Shown: positions 42,025 through 51,768 of the stretch, one piece after another | How the letters are laid out: each line of letters begins with the position of its first letter | How positions within the stretch are numbered: position 1 is the stretch's first letter | NCBI GenBank assembly: GCA_963710165.1 | Contig: CAVPYZ010000004.1 | Coordinates: 744,001-808,000, forward strand | Source of the DNA: JACKIP01 sp963710165 | Lineage (GTDB): Bacteria > Pseudomonadota > Alphaproteobacteria > Micavibrionales > Micavibrionaceae | DNA: 64,000 bases | Reading direction: 5' to 3' | Position numbers and translations under genes: made by a program | The notes under the pieces: model-generated | Database searches by the model: none | What the model saw: only the letters and a program-made list of their open reading frames with translations | Told to the model about the DNA's origin: nothing

Positions 42025-42051
42025 TATGGGGCGGTATTGGGGCGGCAATGA
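42025..42051. promoter_or_regulatory. Candidate integrase arm-type sites, right
   Basis: ATGGGGCGGT and GGGGCGGC repeat the doublet found at 4604-4630 near the integrase, in the same orientation, 80 bp inside attR. Binding is inferred. Confidence 0.45.
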
Positions 42052-42129
42052 CGTGAACATAACAAGAATTTAGGAATAAATCCTTTGTATAAATCTGTTA
42101 TTTTGTGGGATATGTAGGGGGAAACTGTA

Positions 42130-42173
42130 CGCTGCCAGCGAGACGCTCTACCAACTGAGCTACGACCCCATAA
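42130..42173. repeat. attR: 44-bp repeat of tRNA-Ala 5' half
   Basis: Identical to 4510-4553. Contains only the 5' half of the tRNA and ends the prophage; host sequence resumes 10 bp before the Fis-like gene stop. The tRNA here has no 3' half. Confidence 0.92.
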
Positions 42174-42183
42174 TTTTTAGAAA

Positions 42184-42453
42184 TTAATCATCTAGGGGCG
42201 CTTTGGCAAGCGTTTTCTCCCACTGTTTCAATTTACGATAAATTGTTGAGGGCGCGACATCAAGAAATACAGCTGCTTTCGGTACGTTACCATCGCATAA
42301 TTGAATGGCTGCTTTAATTGCATGACGCTCAATTTCTTCTAAAGGGCGAATTTTTTGATGTAGGGATTCTTTGCCAATACTTGAAATATATAGCTCCTGA
42401 CCCTCTCCGGCTATGTATTGCAGAGTATTATTAATTTTATATTTATCAACCAT
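42184..42453 (-). CDS. Fis-type HTH protein
   Basis: 89 aa. The C-terminal helix-turn-helix (ERHAIKAAIQLCDGNVPKAA, then FLDVAPSTIYRKLKQWE) is the Fis/NtrC-type DNA-binding domain, without an AAA domain. Before integration its transcript may have read toward the tRNA, now separated from it by the prophage. Confidence 0.75.
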   Translation of the reverse strand: MVDKYKINNTLQYIAGEGQELYISSIGKESLHQKIRPLEEIERHAIKAAIQLCDGNVPKAAVFLDVAPSTIYRKLKQWEKTLAKAPLDD

Positions 42454-42490
42454 AGGTAAAATTATGAAATTTCAATACATAAGGCAATAA

Positions 42491-42516
42491 AAAAGCCCGG
42501 CAAATGCCGGGCTTTT
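42491..42516. terminator. Intrinsic terminator after BI-1 gene
   Basis: AAAAGCCCGGC/GCCGGGCTTTT with a 4-nt AAAT loop, T runs on both strands. It ends the BI-1 transcript (minus) and separates it from the Fis-like gene. Confidence 0.85.
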
Positions 42517-42533
42517 AGAAAAAGTATATTTCC

Positions 42534-43247
42534 TTATTCTCTGTTACCCATTAGCGCCAGTAAGAACTGGAACAGGTTGATAACATTTAAATACATGCTA
42601 AGCGCGCTCATCACGGCCATACGTCTGTTGGCATCATCACCATTTGCGGGTGTGTACATGGCCTTGATATTTTGCGTATCAAAAGCAATTAACAGTGTGA
42701 AGATCAAGACGCCCCCAACGGATAAAACCATACCCATGAGTGTTGATCCAAGAAACATATTTACAACCATAGCAATGACCAGACCAATCAAGCCCATCAT
42801 TAAAAATGATCCCATTGCGGATAAATCACGCTTCGTCGTGTATCCCCAGAGTGACATTGCGCCGAAAGTTGCGGCGGTTATAAAGAAAACACGTGTAATG
42901 CTTTCACCTGTATAGGCTGCAAATATATAAGACATGGACAAACCGATAAGGGCGGTTAAACCAAAATAGAGGCCATTAACTGCACCCATATTCATTGTCA
43001 TGACACGACGTGGCGTCAAACCGAAAAAGATGATTCCAAGCGGCGCAAGCGCGACAACCAAGCCAAGCCACGTGCCGTGAATTTGTTCGAATAACCCCGG
43101 CATTTGTGATGTCATGTAAGCCACAAGGCCCGTCACCACAAGGCCCAAGCCCATCATGTTATAAACGCGAGCAAAATGTGCACGTAATCCGGCGTCATAA
43201 CTGACAGAACTGCGTGAACCGGTTGACTCAAAACGATCAGGTTGCAT
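42534..43247 (-). CDS. Bax inhibitor-1 family membrane protein
   Basis: 237 aa. Seven hydrophobic segments with MMGLGLVVTGLVAYMTSQMP and GVLIFTLLIAFDTQNIKAMY, then the C-terminal aspartate-region typical of YccA/BI-1 (FQFLLALMGNRE). BI-1 members modulate membrane proteolysis or calcium leak. It follows the M48/LemA block. Confidence 0.85.
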   Translation of the reverse strand: MQPDRFESTGSRSSVSYDAGLRAHFARVYNMMGLGLVVTGLVAYMTSQMPGLFEQIHGTWLGLVVALAPLGIIFFGLTPRRVMTMNMGAVNGLYFGLTALIGLSMSYIFAAYTGESITRVFFITAATFGAMSLWGYTTKRDLSAMGSFLMMGLIGLVIAMVVNMFLGSTLMGMVLSVGGVLIFTLLIAFDTQNIKAMYTPANGDDANRRMAVMSALSMYLNVINLFQFLLALMGNRE

Positions 43248-43370
43248 AATATTTATCTCCTTTGCTGTACCTGTTAAATTCGTACTAAATTATTACTGAA
43301 TATACCTTAATATAGCAGGTTTTCAAGTGATACAGCAAAAAATCGTACGAATATAAATGAAAACTTACGA

Positions 43371-44435
43371 TCAGGTTCTAAAGGGGCGGCTACGTGGAAG
43401 CCACGGATTATGGCGCTCTTTCGGAAGGGTGCTTTGAGAAACGGGAGAAAGCGACTGTGGTATTTCAGTTTGAGTGCTGACGCTAATCGCTTGTAATCTT
43501 TTGTTAATTGGTGGGTGTGTGGAAAATAATCCCATAAAAGGTGTCGAGTTTTCAATGCACATAAAGGCAATATCGGCCGTTGCTTCAGGAATATTATCCC
43601 TTCCGGAAATACGCATCAGGGCACGCATCATGGCATCGGGATTTTTTGTCATACGTATCGCGCCCGCATCCGCCATATATTCACGACGACGTGACAGGGC
43701 AAAACGCATGAAAAGCGTTGCAAAATAACCAATCCATAAAATCGCCAAAATGGCGAAAAGTAACATGATACCGCCGCCTTTTTTATCGCCGCTTCCACGT
43801 GAAAACAGCATATTATAACGAACATTACTCCAAACCAGTTGCGCCGCCAGCCCGACCATGCCCGTAAAGACGATCGTAATCATTAAAAGCCGCACGTCAC
43901 GGTTTTGAATATGTGTCAGTTCATGGGCAATCACGCCCTCAACCTCGTCTTTGGATAAACGATTGAGCAGGCCGCGTGTCAGTGTGACTGTAAATGTTTT
44001 TTCGTTGATACCGCTTGCGAATGCATTAAGGGCGTGGCTTTCAATAATATTGAACTTTGGCATTCTCATACCTTCGGCAATACAAAGATTTTCCAATAGA
44101 TTGTAAAGTTCCGGCTCTTCCTTGCGTGAGACGGGATGGGCGTGTGCCATATTGGCAATCATGCGGGTATGGAAAAAATAGGAAACAACAAACCAGCCAA
44201 CAATAACGGTTAATATGATAGGAAAATAATCATAAATAGCATTATTGGCAAAACTTAGAATAAGATCTGTTTCATTGAAACGTGCATTTGGACTTTGCAT
44301 CGTCATTGCGGCAATAGCCGCCGCACATGCCCAGACGATACCAACAATAATCAACGGATAAATCGCCAGCAATGCCAGCGACTTTAAATTGTTATTCCAG
44401 ATGTGAGTTTCGAGACCTGCGGAACGTGCCACCAT
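43371..44435 (-). CDS. M48-family (HtpX-like) membrane metalloprotease
   Basis: 354 aa. Two N-terminal membrane segments (residues about 20-50 and 70-90), then HELTH at 171-175 and a distal EYMAD motif. Zinc endopeptidase of envelope quality control. Its stop is near a paired LemA gene and an intergenic gap of 120 bp to BI-1; LemA + M48 pairs are common. Confidence 0.85.
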   Translation of the reverse strand: MVARSAGLETHIWNNNLKSLALLAIYPLIIVGIVWACAAAIAAMTMQSPNARFNETDLILSFANNAIYDYFPIILTVIVGWFVVSYFFHTRMIANMAHAHPVSRKEEPELYNLLENLCIAEGMRMPKFNIIESHALNAFASGINEKTFTVTLTRGLLNRLSKDEVEGVIAHELTHIQNRDVRLLMITIVFTGMVGLAAQLVWSNVRYNMLFSRGSGDKKGGGIMLLFAILAILWIGYFATLFMRFALSRRREYMADAGAIRMTKNPDAMMRALMRISGRDNIPEATADIAFMCIENSTPFMGLFSTHPPINKRLQAISVSTQTEIPQSLSPVSQSTLPKERHNPWLPRSRPFRT

Positions 44436-44439
44436 AATG

Positions 44440-45000
44440 CTAGAACTTCACTTCTGGTGCCTGACGGATTTGTTCCTGTAGATTATCATCCAGTTCAAAG
44501 AACGGCTCTTTTGAAAAGCCGAATGGTTTGGCCACAACATTATTCGGGAATTGCTCTGTATATGTATTATATTCATTGGTTGCAGAGTTGAAGAAACGGC
44601 GCGCGGCGGCGATTTTGTTTTCGATATCCGATAATTCCGACATAAGCTGTTGGAAATTGGCACTGGCTTTCAGATCGGGATAATCTTCCGCAACGGCGAT
44701 CAATCCTGTTAAGGCACGACCCAAAAAGCTTTCAGCGGTTTGACGTTCTTCGCCAGATCCTTCTGATTTGCTAACGGCGGCGCGTGCTTCGGTTACATTC
44801 TCAAAGACAACTTTTTCATGTTTGGCATAACCTTTGACGGTTTCAATCAATTGCGGGACCAGGTTGAAGCGTTGTTTCAATTGAACATCAATATCTGAAA
44901 ATGCATTATGACGCGTATTTTTTAACGAAATTAAGCGGTTATAGATAACGATGACATAAAGAATAATGCCGACGATAATAATAATGGGAAGCCATTCCAT
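44440..45000 (-). CDS. lemA: LemA family protein
   Basis: 186 aa from ATG 45000 with AAAGGATTACTCT upstream (an upstream in-frame start is less likely). One N-terminal transmembrane helix and a long helical bundle (FNLVPQLIETVKGYAKHEKV, then EDYPDLKASANFQQLMSELS, then ARRFFNSATNEYNTYTEQFP) are LemA hallmarks. It is coupled to the M48 protease gene. Confidence 0.88.
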   Translation of the reverse strand: MEWLPIIIIVGIILYVIVIYNRLISLKNTRHNAFSDIDVQLKQRFNLVPQLIETVKGYAKHEKVVFENVTEARAAVSKSEGSGEERQTAESFLGRALTGLIAVAEDYPDLKASANFQQLMSELSDIENKIAAARRFFNSATNEYNTYTEQFPNNVVAKPFGFSKEPFFELDDNLQEQIRQAPEVKF

Positions 45001-45096
45001 AGAGTAATCCTTTGTTATAATAATTATATATATAATCATCTTGAAGATTTTCTAGCAAGATTTAATGATTACTAAAAGTAAGTAGAGTACGAGAAT

Positions 45097-45516
45097 TTAC
45101 GCCTTTGCGCCCATCTTATCAAGACAGTCAAAAAATACTTGTGTTTGCAAATCGTCTTTAGAAATAATATCCGACGCGCCCATTTTTTTAGCTTTAGTTT
45201 CAATTGTGTCTGTCATCATCCCTGTCATAGCGATAATAGGTGTTTGTCCGTGAAAGCGTTTTAATTCTTGAATAGAACCCAAACCATGTCCATCAGGAAG
45301 ATTTAAATCGAGCAAAATAAAATCAGATTTGTGTGTTTGATATATTTTATATGCGTCTTCAAGAGATGTAGCGTGCAAAACCAAAATATTGGAATATTTA
45401 TTCATAATAAGATTTTTTACGATAAGAAAATCATTTTGATCATCTTCGATAATAAGCATTTTTTTGGGATACTGGGAATTACTTTGGTGATTATTAGCGC
45501 TGTAAAAACCAGTCAT
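45097..45516 (-). CDS. Stand-alone response regulator (REC domain)
   Basis: 139 aa. MLIIEDDQNDFLIVK acidic pair, DFILLDLNLPDGHGLG phosphoacceptor D70, IIAMTGM, DIISKDD. A single receiver domain without output. The partner kinase is not in the window. A second receiver-like protein is encoded by the prophage. Confidence 0.85.
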   Translation of the reverse strand: MTGFYSANNHQSNSQYPKKMLIIEDDQNDFLIVKNLIMNKYSNILVLHATSLEDAYKIYQTHKSDFILLDLNLPDGHGLGSIQELKRFHGQTPIIAMTGMMTDTIETKAKKMGASDIISKDDLQTQVFFDCLDKMGAKA

Positions 45517-45605
45517 TCAAATGTCTTTCTTTTTATGGGGTAAACCTAGGGTAGAAAATAAGCGAATATTCATCTGAATGCAAAGCAAAAGATTTTTTGA
45601 GCGTT

Positions 45606-46508
45606 TTACGTATATTTATAGAGATGTTTCTCTTCCCCTATATAAAGCCATTCTTCGTGAAGGGCCATGGTCGATCTTATATCTGGCATAACGATTAAGC
45701 CGCTTGCTGGTGATTTGACGTTTGTACCATCAGTATATGTGACGAGGATATCGCCAATATTAACAGGTTGAAAATTCTGCCATGGTTGTGTTAACGCCCC
45801 TTCCTTTTCTTTGAAAATGACGTGCTTCATTTCAATAATCTGGCACGAACGATGTTTTTTAAGGGGGGGGCTAGTTTTAACTTCAATGAATCCCAATCCG
45901 TATAAAACGTTTTGGATGATGTGATAGGCGACATCTTCACTTTCAGGATCATCATGTTGCCCGCATTCTATTGTAATTCCATAACCACCTTGGGTTAATA
46001 TATATTCGCGCATTCCCATGGCTGAGTTTTTGTCAATTTTGATATTCGCATTTTTATAGGCTTCGCCAAATCCATAAACAGCATACGGCAGGTCGCAATG
46101 GCCGATCAGGTCGATTTCTTCCTGAGTAATGGCGGTGCTGATAAATCCGAATGCAGGGCCTCCACGGCTATAAGAATGAAGGTCCAACAAAATATCTGCC
46201 TGTTGTAGATAGGCACAAAGCTCGTTACCTAATTCATCTTCATATGTTTCAGGATTATCCTTTGGGTAAAGATGCCTGTTCAAATTACTTTCTACGTAAC
46301 GCACATTTTTTTCAAATGCTTTAGGATTACAAACAGGAATAAAGGTGATCGAACCGCTTATTATATTAAAAGTGTTCTGCTTGATTTCTTTTAACATACG
46401 TTGAATTGCGCGTGTGCCGCATGGCTCATTTCCATGAACAGCGCCCAGAATTAGTAAATTTGGCCCGTTCTTCTTTCCCTTAAATGTAAATGACTCCAAA
46501 TATTTCAT
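45606..46508 (-). CDS. Succinylglutamate desuccinylase/aspartoacylase-type zinc hydrolase
   Basis: 300 aa. The zinc ligands H25 and E28 are in GAVHGNEPCGTRAI and a third in DLHSYSRGG. AstE/AspA-like domains remove an acyl group from an amide; the natural substrate here is unknown. It is divergent from the esterase gene and separated from it by 77 bp. Confidence 0.8.
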   Translation of the reverse strand: MKYLESFTFKGKKNGPNLLILGAVHGNEPCGTRAIQRMLKEIKQNTFNIISGSITFIPVCNPKAFEKNVRYVESNLNRHLYPKDNPETYEDELGNELCAYLQQADILLDLHSYSRGGPAFGFISTAITQEEIDLIGHCDLPYAVYGFGEAYKNANIKIDKNSAMGMREYILTQGGYGITIECGQHDDPESEDVAYHIIQNVLYGLGFIEVKTSPPLKKHRSCQIIEMKHVIFKEKEGALTQPWQNFQPVNIGDILVTYTDGTNVKSPASGLIVMPDIRSTMALHEEWLYIGEEKHLYKYT

Positions 46509-46585
46509 AATTTATAAAACCCGCAAAGTGTAAAAAGGGCAAATATTTAATTGGCAATACCGATGAAAATTCTAAGTTTTGTTTT

Positions 46586-47434
46586 ATGAAGTATATTTTA
46601 TTGATGTTTCCTATTTTGTTTATTGGCGCGTGTACCCAGCTTGGTGCTGGCGTTGCGAATATGCCGACATATTTTGATAACGTCACAAGATTTGCAGATA
46701 TCTCCTATGGTCAAAAGCCCATGCAAAAGCTGGATGTATATGTACCGCAAAATTTTGAAGGCGAGCAATTGCCCGTTTTGATGTTTATACACGGCGGCAA
46801 CTGGCAAATGGGTAATAAGGATCTATACAAGTTTCTGGGCAGTCGATTTGCCAGAAACGGTTATATTGTTGTCATCCCCGATTATACCAAATATTCCAAC
46901 GTAAAATTTCCGACCTTCGCGGAAGAGGGCGCCATGGCGGTCAACTGGGTTTATCAAAACATCGAAACATATAACGGAGATAGGAATACATTCTTTATAT
47001 CCGGTCATTCCGCAGGGGCACATACAGCCGCCATTTTAAGCACGGATGAAAGGTATTTAAAAGATGCGGGACTGCCCGATGATTATATCACAGCATTTGC
47101 GGGGCTGGCTGGGCCATATGATTTCACGCCGGAAGAAGAGGATTTAAAAGATATTTTTGGCCCACCAGAAAACTATAAAAATATGCAGGTTCCAAATTTT
47201 GTTGAAGGAAACGAACCGCCAATTCTTCTACTACATGGTGCCAAAGATGAAGCGGTTTGGCTTAGTAATCTGGAAAAACTTGTCCAAGCCTATGAAGACA
47301 AAAACCTTCCCTTTAATTATCGGATTTATGAAGACGTTGATCATGTTGAAATTATTACAACTTTAACATGGGTCTATGACGGAATAGCGCCCGTTGAACA
47401 AGATATGCTGGATTTTTTCGTGCAATACCGTTAA
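46586..47434 (+). CDS. Lipoprotein alpha/beta-hydrolase (esterase)
   Basis: 282 aa. An N-terminal lipoprotein signal ends in IGAC16. HGGNW (69-73) forms the oxyanion hole and GHSAG (140-144) is the nucleophile elbow. The C-terminus carries Asp/His in VDHVEII. Carboxylesterase of the BD-FAE/HSL-like group. A good RBS is not obvious. Confidence 0.8.
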   Translation: MKYILLMFPILFIGACTQLGAGVANMPTYFDNVTRFADISYGQKPMQKLDVYVPQNFEGEQLPVLMFIHGGNWQMGNKDLYKFLGSRFARNGYIVVIPDYTKYSNVKFPTFAEEGAMAVNWVYQNIETYNGDRNTFFISGHSAGAHTAAILSTDERYLKDAGLPDDYITAFAGLAGPYDFTPEEEDLKDIFGPPENYKNMQVPNFVEGNEPPILLLHGAKDEAVWLSNLEKLVQAYEDKNLPFNYRIYEDVDHVEIITTLTWVYDGIAPVEQDMLDFFVQYR

Positions 47435-47443
47435 ACCAGAGAT

Positions 47444-48529
47444 ATGTCAGGAAATCGTTTCGGAACTCTGTTTCAATATCACTCTTGGGGCGAAAGCCAC
47501 GGTCCCGCAATCGGATGTATTGTCGATGGTGTGCCGCCGCGCATTCCTTTAAATGAATCCGATATCCAAAAGTATCTGGATAAGCGTAAGCCCGGTCAAT
47601 CGAAATACACCACTCAGCGTAAAGAGGCGGATGAGGTGAAAATTCTCTCCGGCGTAATCGAAGGATTGACTACAGGAACACCAATTTCCTTATTAATTGA
47701 AAATACCGATCAAAAATCAAAAGATTACGGCGATATCAAAGACAAATTTCGTCCGGGTCATGCCGATTATACCTATCACCAAAAATACGGTATCAGAGAT
47801 TATCGTGGGGGCGGGCGTTCCTCCGCCAGAGAAACAGCTATGCGTGTGGCGGCCAGTGCTATCGCCCGTAAAATTCTTGAAACACAAATAAAGGAAAATA
47901 TTCTTATTCGCGGGTGCGTGACACAGATCGGGACGGAGACAATTAATCCCGCACATTGGGACTGGGATCAGATAAATGAAAACCCGTTTTTCACGCCGGA
48001 CGCACAAGCTGCAGAAAATTTTGCAACCTATCTGGATGCTATCCGCAAAAAAGGATCTTCCGCAGGGGCAATTATTGAAGTCCATGCCAGCGGTATTCCG
48101 GCAGGATTGGGCGCGCCGGTTTATGATAAGCTTGACGCCGATCTTGCCAAAGCCATGATGTCGATTAATGCCTGTAAAGCGGTTGAAATAGGAAACGGTT
48201 TTGACGCCGTTGCGCTTGGTGGTGAAGATAACGCCGACGAAATAAGGCAGGGTGATGGTAACAAGCCCGACTTTCAATCGAATAATGCAGGCGGTATTTT
48301 GGGCGGTATATCCAGCGGACAAGATATTGTCGTGCGCCTTGCAATTAAACCGACCAGTTCAATCCTGACTTCGCGCGCGACGATTGATAAGGATGGTAAC
48401 AACACCGATATCATTACCAAGGGTCGTCACGACCCCTGTGTCGGTATCCGCGGCGTGCCAGTCGCAGAAGCCATGATGGCATGTGTCCTTGCCGATCACT
48501 GGCTACGTCATAAAGCACAATGTTTGTAG
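47444..48529 (+). CDS. aroC: Chorismate synthase
   Basis: 361 aa. MSGNRFGTLFQYHSWGESHG, then GCIVDGVPPRIPL, then RKPGQSKYTTQRKEADEVKI, then GGGRSSARETAMRVAAS and the C-terminal GRHDPCVGIRGVPVAEAM are diagnostic. It removes phosphate from EPSP with reduced FMN. Ten bp downstream of the esterase gene. Confidence 0.95.
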   Translation: MSGNRFGTLFQYHSWGESHGPAIGCIVDGVPPRIPLNESDIQKYLDKRKPGQSKYTTQRKEADEVKILSGVIEGLTTGTPISLLIENTDQKSKDYGDIKDKFRPGHADYTYHQKYGIRDYRGGGRSSARETAMRVAASAIARKILETQIKENILIRGCVTQIGTETINPAHWDWDQINENPFFTPDAQAAENFATYLDAIRKKGSSAGAIIEVHASGIPAGLGAPVYDKLDADLAKAMMSINACKAVEIGNGFDAVALGGEDNADEIRQGDGNKPDFQSNNAGGILGGISSGQDIVVRLAIKPTSSILTSRATIDKDGNNTDIITKGRHDPCVGIRGVPVAEAMMACVLADHWLRHKAQCL

Positions 48530-48557
48530 ATTCATATAAGATATGGTATTTTGTGTT

Positions 48558-49796
48558 ATGTCAAAAATAATTTCTTACTTCAAGCAAACAAACCCATCTT
48601 TTTTAGAGCCTATTCAAGGTATTAAAGATATGCCTGATGATTGGCGTGAGATTCCTATTGATAGTTCATCACCCTTATACAGCGATCCGCTTGTGCCCCT
48701 TGGTATGTTTCAAGATAATTTTCGAATTTTAACAAACAGTATTTATTTTGGCGAGAGAACTGACTCTCCTTATAAAAATGATGAACTGGAGGGCGCGTTG
48801 CTAACCTGTTTTGTTCGTCAAAGTGTTGCGGAGAAACTAGAAGCTGCGTCATCCCTTCTACCAGCAGGTTATGCACTAATGGTATTTGATGCTTATCGTC
48901 CTAAGACAGTGCAAGATAGTTTATACACCGATTATTTTGAGCAATGGGTTAGTCTAGGTTTAAGCGAAGAAGAGGCCCAAGCAAAGGCATTAGAGTTTGT
49001 CAATATGGCGTCTGATCATCCTGAACATCCATCGCCACATTTAACTGGTGGTTCAGTTGATCTGACAATTATTGAAATTGATGACAGATACATTAATGAA
49101 TGGGAATCTTTAATTGATCATATAGCTCAGTTACAATCAGAATTAAAAGAATTAAAGGCTAATCCGGAAGCTGACCCTACAGAAATACACAGTAAAGATT
49201 TAGAAGCCTTTGTTCCCGAGATGAGACGGCAGGAAATTATTCGAAAACATAGTCGTTATATTGATGTTGGAGCAGAATTTGATGAAGCTACGGAAAAGTC
49301 AGCGGTCACATATTTAGATGATAAAATTGTTAATGGCGAACAACTCACCCCATATGACGAAATATGTATGTTGCATCGTCGAATTTTACAAAATTTAATG
49401 CAGTCTGTTGGCTTCTCTTCTTTTAAACATGAATGGTGGCATATTGATGCAAATGAAGGCAACCAGTTCAATGCAGCTATGACTGGCGCGAAAAATGCTG
49501 TCTTTGGTCCTGCGCAATTGAGCGACGAGAATTTGGAGTGGGAAAACATTCGAAGGCAACATTACAAAAATATGAATTTACGAATTGAAAATTCTCGTGG
49601 CTGTCAAACTAAGCTTGGCCAAAATGATGCGTTTCCCAAACACCCTTTAGTAATAGATGTGCCGCCAACAGAAGTTCAAAAAGCTGTTTTAAAAGCTGTC
49701 AAATTTGGCAGCTTGACCGAGAGTGGCTCTTCAATGGCATGTCGATTGCTTGCACAGGTTCCGATTGAGACCACATCGCATGATTTCACATTATGA
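48558..49796 (+). CDS. M15 (VanX-like) D-alanyl-D-alanine dipeptidase
   Basis: 412 aa from ATG 48558. VFDAYRP, SPHLTGGSVDLTI (His and Asp ligands) and HEWWHID (Glu and His) are the M15D zinc dipeptidase motifs. Much longer than VanX (about 200 aa) because of an insert around residues 180-280 and a C-terminal extension. May recycle or edit peptidoglycan peptides. Confidence 0.8.
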   Translation: MSKIISYFKQTNPSFLEPIQGIKDMPDDWREIPIDSSSPLYSDPLVPLGMFQDNFRILTNSIYFGERTDSPYKNDELEGALLTCFVRQSVAEKLEAASSLLPAGYALMVFDAYRPKTVQDSLYTDYFEQWVSLGLSEEEAQAKALEFVNMASDHPEHPSPHLTGGSVDLTIIEIDDRYINEWESLIDHIAQLQSELKELKANPEADPTEIHSKDLEAFVPEMRRQEIIRKHSRYIDVGAEFDEATEKSAVTYLDDKIVNGEQLTPYDEICMLHRRILQNLMQSVGFSSFKHEWWHIDANEGNQFNAAMTGAKNAVFGPAQLSDENLEWENIRRQHYKNMNLRIENSRGCQTKLGQNDAFPKHPLVIDVPPTEVQKAVLKAVKFGSLTESGSSMACRLLAQVPIETTSHDFTL

Positions 49797-49848
49797 TACG
49801 GACTTAATTTAAATTGACCTTCGGCATAAAAATAGCCACATTACGTGA

Positions 49849-51762
49849 ATGAGAAAAAAATCATCGCTATTTTATAAGCCAAAACCTGCCGCCACAGCTA
49901 AGTCGAAACGCAAATGGGTTATCTTGCCCTATCTGTGGCGCGCAGTGAAATATACCTGTATGTCGATTGGTGCGATGATTATTTTGTCATTAATTATCGG
50001 CTTTTTCTTCACCGCAACTTTGATGAAAAACGCGGATATAAACGCTGCTCTGCCCACAGAAATGATACTGTTCTATAAATTAGAGGGTGCCATTACTGAA
50101 GGGCCGCCAACATCGGGATTTGAGGCATTTGGCCCGCGCCAATCATCGCTTAGGGATATTATCGAAGGATTGGAGGTCGCCGCAACGGACGATCGTGTCA
50201 AAGCGTTGGTCTTTTCCGTGCGAAGCAGTCAGCTTGCCTTGTCACAAATTCAGGAACTTCGTACCGCCATCCTTAATTTTAAAAAGGCGAGCGGAAAGCC
50301 TGCTTATATTTATTCAATGTCCTACGCTGAAGCAGGTCAAGGTTTAGCGCTTTACTCTCTCGCTTCTGCTTTTGACGAGATCTGGATTTCACCATTGGGG
50401 AGTCTGTCCATAAACGGATTACAAATCGAGCAACCTTACATGCGTGATCTGCTTAATTTTGTCGGGATAGAACCACAGTTTTTACAACGTGAAGAATATA
50501 AGGGCGTTTTTGAGAATTTCTCGGAATCTGGTATGACAGACGCCTCGCGTGAGGCCTATGAGGCTCTAACCAAAAGTTTTGTAAAGGGGTTTATCAAAGA
50601 TATCATCACGGCGCGTCCCCGTCTGGCAGAAGGGCAAGAGCTTTCAAAATTAATCAATCAAGGATTATTTCTGGATCGTCAGGCTTTAGAGAAGGGTTTG
50701 GTTGACCGTGTTGAATACGGCGATATTCTTCTTAATGAGCTACGTGAAAAACTGGGGGGAGATAAGAAGGAAAAAACACCCGAAATGGTGCGAATAGGTC
50801 GTTATAATTCCTACCTGACAAAAGAAAATAAAAATATAAAAGCTAAGAAAAACGATCTTGCAGTGATTTATATTCAAGGTCCAATCATGATCACACGCGA
50901 AGGTGAGCAAGGAAATAGCCTGATTGGCGAAACATCGGAAAGCGCCGATCAAATCGCGGCTCTCATCGTTCGCGCTGCCGAAAATAAGCACGTAAAATCA
51001 ATCGTCCTTCGTGTTGATAGCCCCGGAGGATCGCCGACTGCATCCGAGTTAATCCGCCGTGCCGTTCTACGTGCACAGGAAATGGAAAAGGACGTGATCG
51101 TATCGATGGGATCAATGGCTGCATCTGGCGGTTACTGGGTGTCTGCGCCTGCGGATCATATATTTGCGCTGCCTGCGACGATTACGGGTTCTATCGGTGT
51201 TGCCGGCGGTAAAATCAGTATGCGTGAATTCTGGCAAAACACAAAAGTGAACTGGGATAAAATCAGCATTGGTCGTAATGCGGGAATGTATTCTATTCAT
51301 TCACCTTTCACCGAGTCCGAGCGTGAACTGGTCGAGGCATCAATGGATCATATCTATGACACGTTTCTGGGTGTTGTCGCCGAAGGTCGGAATATGTTGC
51401 GTAAGGAGGTCAGAAACGTTGCCAAGGGTCGCGTTTGGACAGGCGAGCAAGCTTTGGAAGTTGGTCTGGTGGATGAATTGGGCGGTTTAAATGAAGCGTT
51501 GGATTATGCCGCGAAACAGGCTGGTTTCAATAGCCGTAAGGACATGAATATTATTATCCTGCCTGAACCAAAAACGCCGATAGAAGAGATTATGGAGCTA
51601 TTTAGCAAAACAGCCAGTTTGCCCGCATTGATGGATCAGCAAAGCGCATTGATGGATTTGATGATCTCCGCGCCGGATCGTCAAAAACTGCTGCGTGACG
51701 CCGCTGTAATGCAGAATAGCAATGGTGTTTTTGTCTATGAAAGTATGGAAAGTTTGCAATAG
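49849..51762 (+). CDS. sppA: Signal peptide peptidase SppA (67K type)
   Basis: 637 aa. One N-terminal membrane helix (LIIGFFFTATLM). Both halves of the tandem S49 fold are visible: SMSYAEAGQGLALYSLASAF in the first and LRVDSPGGSPTASELIRRAV, then SMGSMAASGGYWVSAPADHI with the catalytic Ser in the second, about residue 420-428. Degrades signal peptides in the inner membrane. Confidence 0.9.
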   Translation: MRKKSSLFYKPKPAATAKSKRKWVILPYLWRAVKYTCMSIGAMIILSLIIGFFFTATLMKNADINAALPTEMILFYKLEGAITEGPPTSGFEAFGPRQSSLRDIIEGLEVAATDDRVKALVFSVRSSQLALSQIQELRTAILNFKKASGKPAYIYSMSYAEAGQGLALYSLASAFDEIWISPLGSLSINGLQIEQPYMRDLLNFVGIEPQFLQREEYKGVFENFSESGMTDASREAYEALTKSFVKGFIKDIITARPRLAEGQELSKLINQGLFLDRQALEKGLVDRVEYGDILLNELREKLGGDKKEKTPEMVRIGRYNSYLTKENKNIKAKKNDLAVIYIQGPIMITREGEQGNSLIGETSESADQIAALIVRAAENKHVKSIVLRVDSPGGSPTASELIRRAVLRAQEMEKDVIVSMGSMAASGGYWVSAPADHIFALPATITGSIGVAGGKISMREFWQNTKVNWDKISIGRNAGMYSIHSPFTESERELVEASMDHIYDTFLGVVAEGRNMLRKEVRNVAKGRVWTGEQALEVGLVDELGGLNEALDYAAKQAGFNSRKDMNIIILPEPKTPIEEIMELFSKTASLPALMDQQSALMDLMISAPDRQKLLRDAAVMQNSNGVFVYESMESLQ

Positions 51763-51768
51763 CCAGAC

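Larger units (their letters stand above)
4510..42173. mobile_element. P22-like temperate prophage (about 37.7 kb)
   Basis: Bounded by identical 44-bp repeats at a tRNA gene, with an integrase adjacent to the tRNA. The gene order is: leftward early arm, repressor/Cro switch, replication, Q-position gene, packaging, head, tail, lysis, tail fibres, cargo. The portal, the N4gp56-type capsid gene, the gp10-like DNA stabiliser and the long ejection proteins point to a short-tailed, P22-type virion. The gene set looks complete, except that the integrase gene carries a frameshift. Confidence 0.93.
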
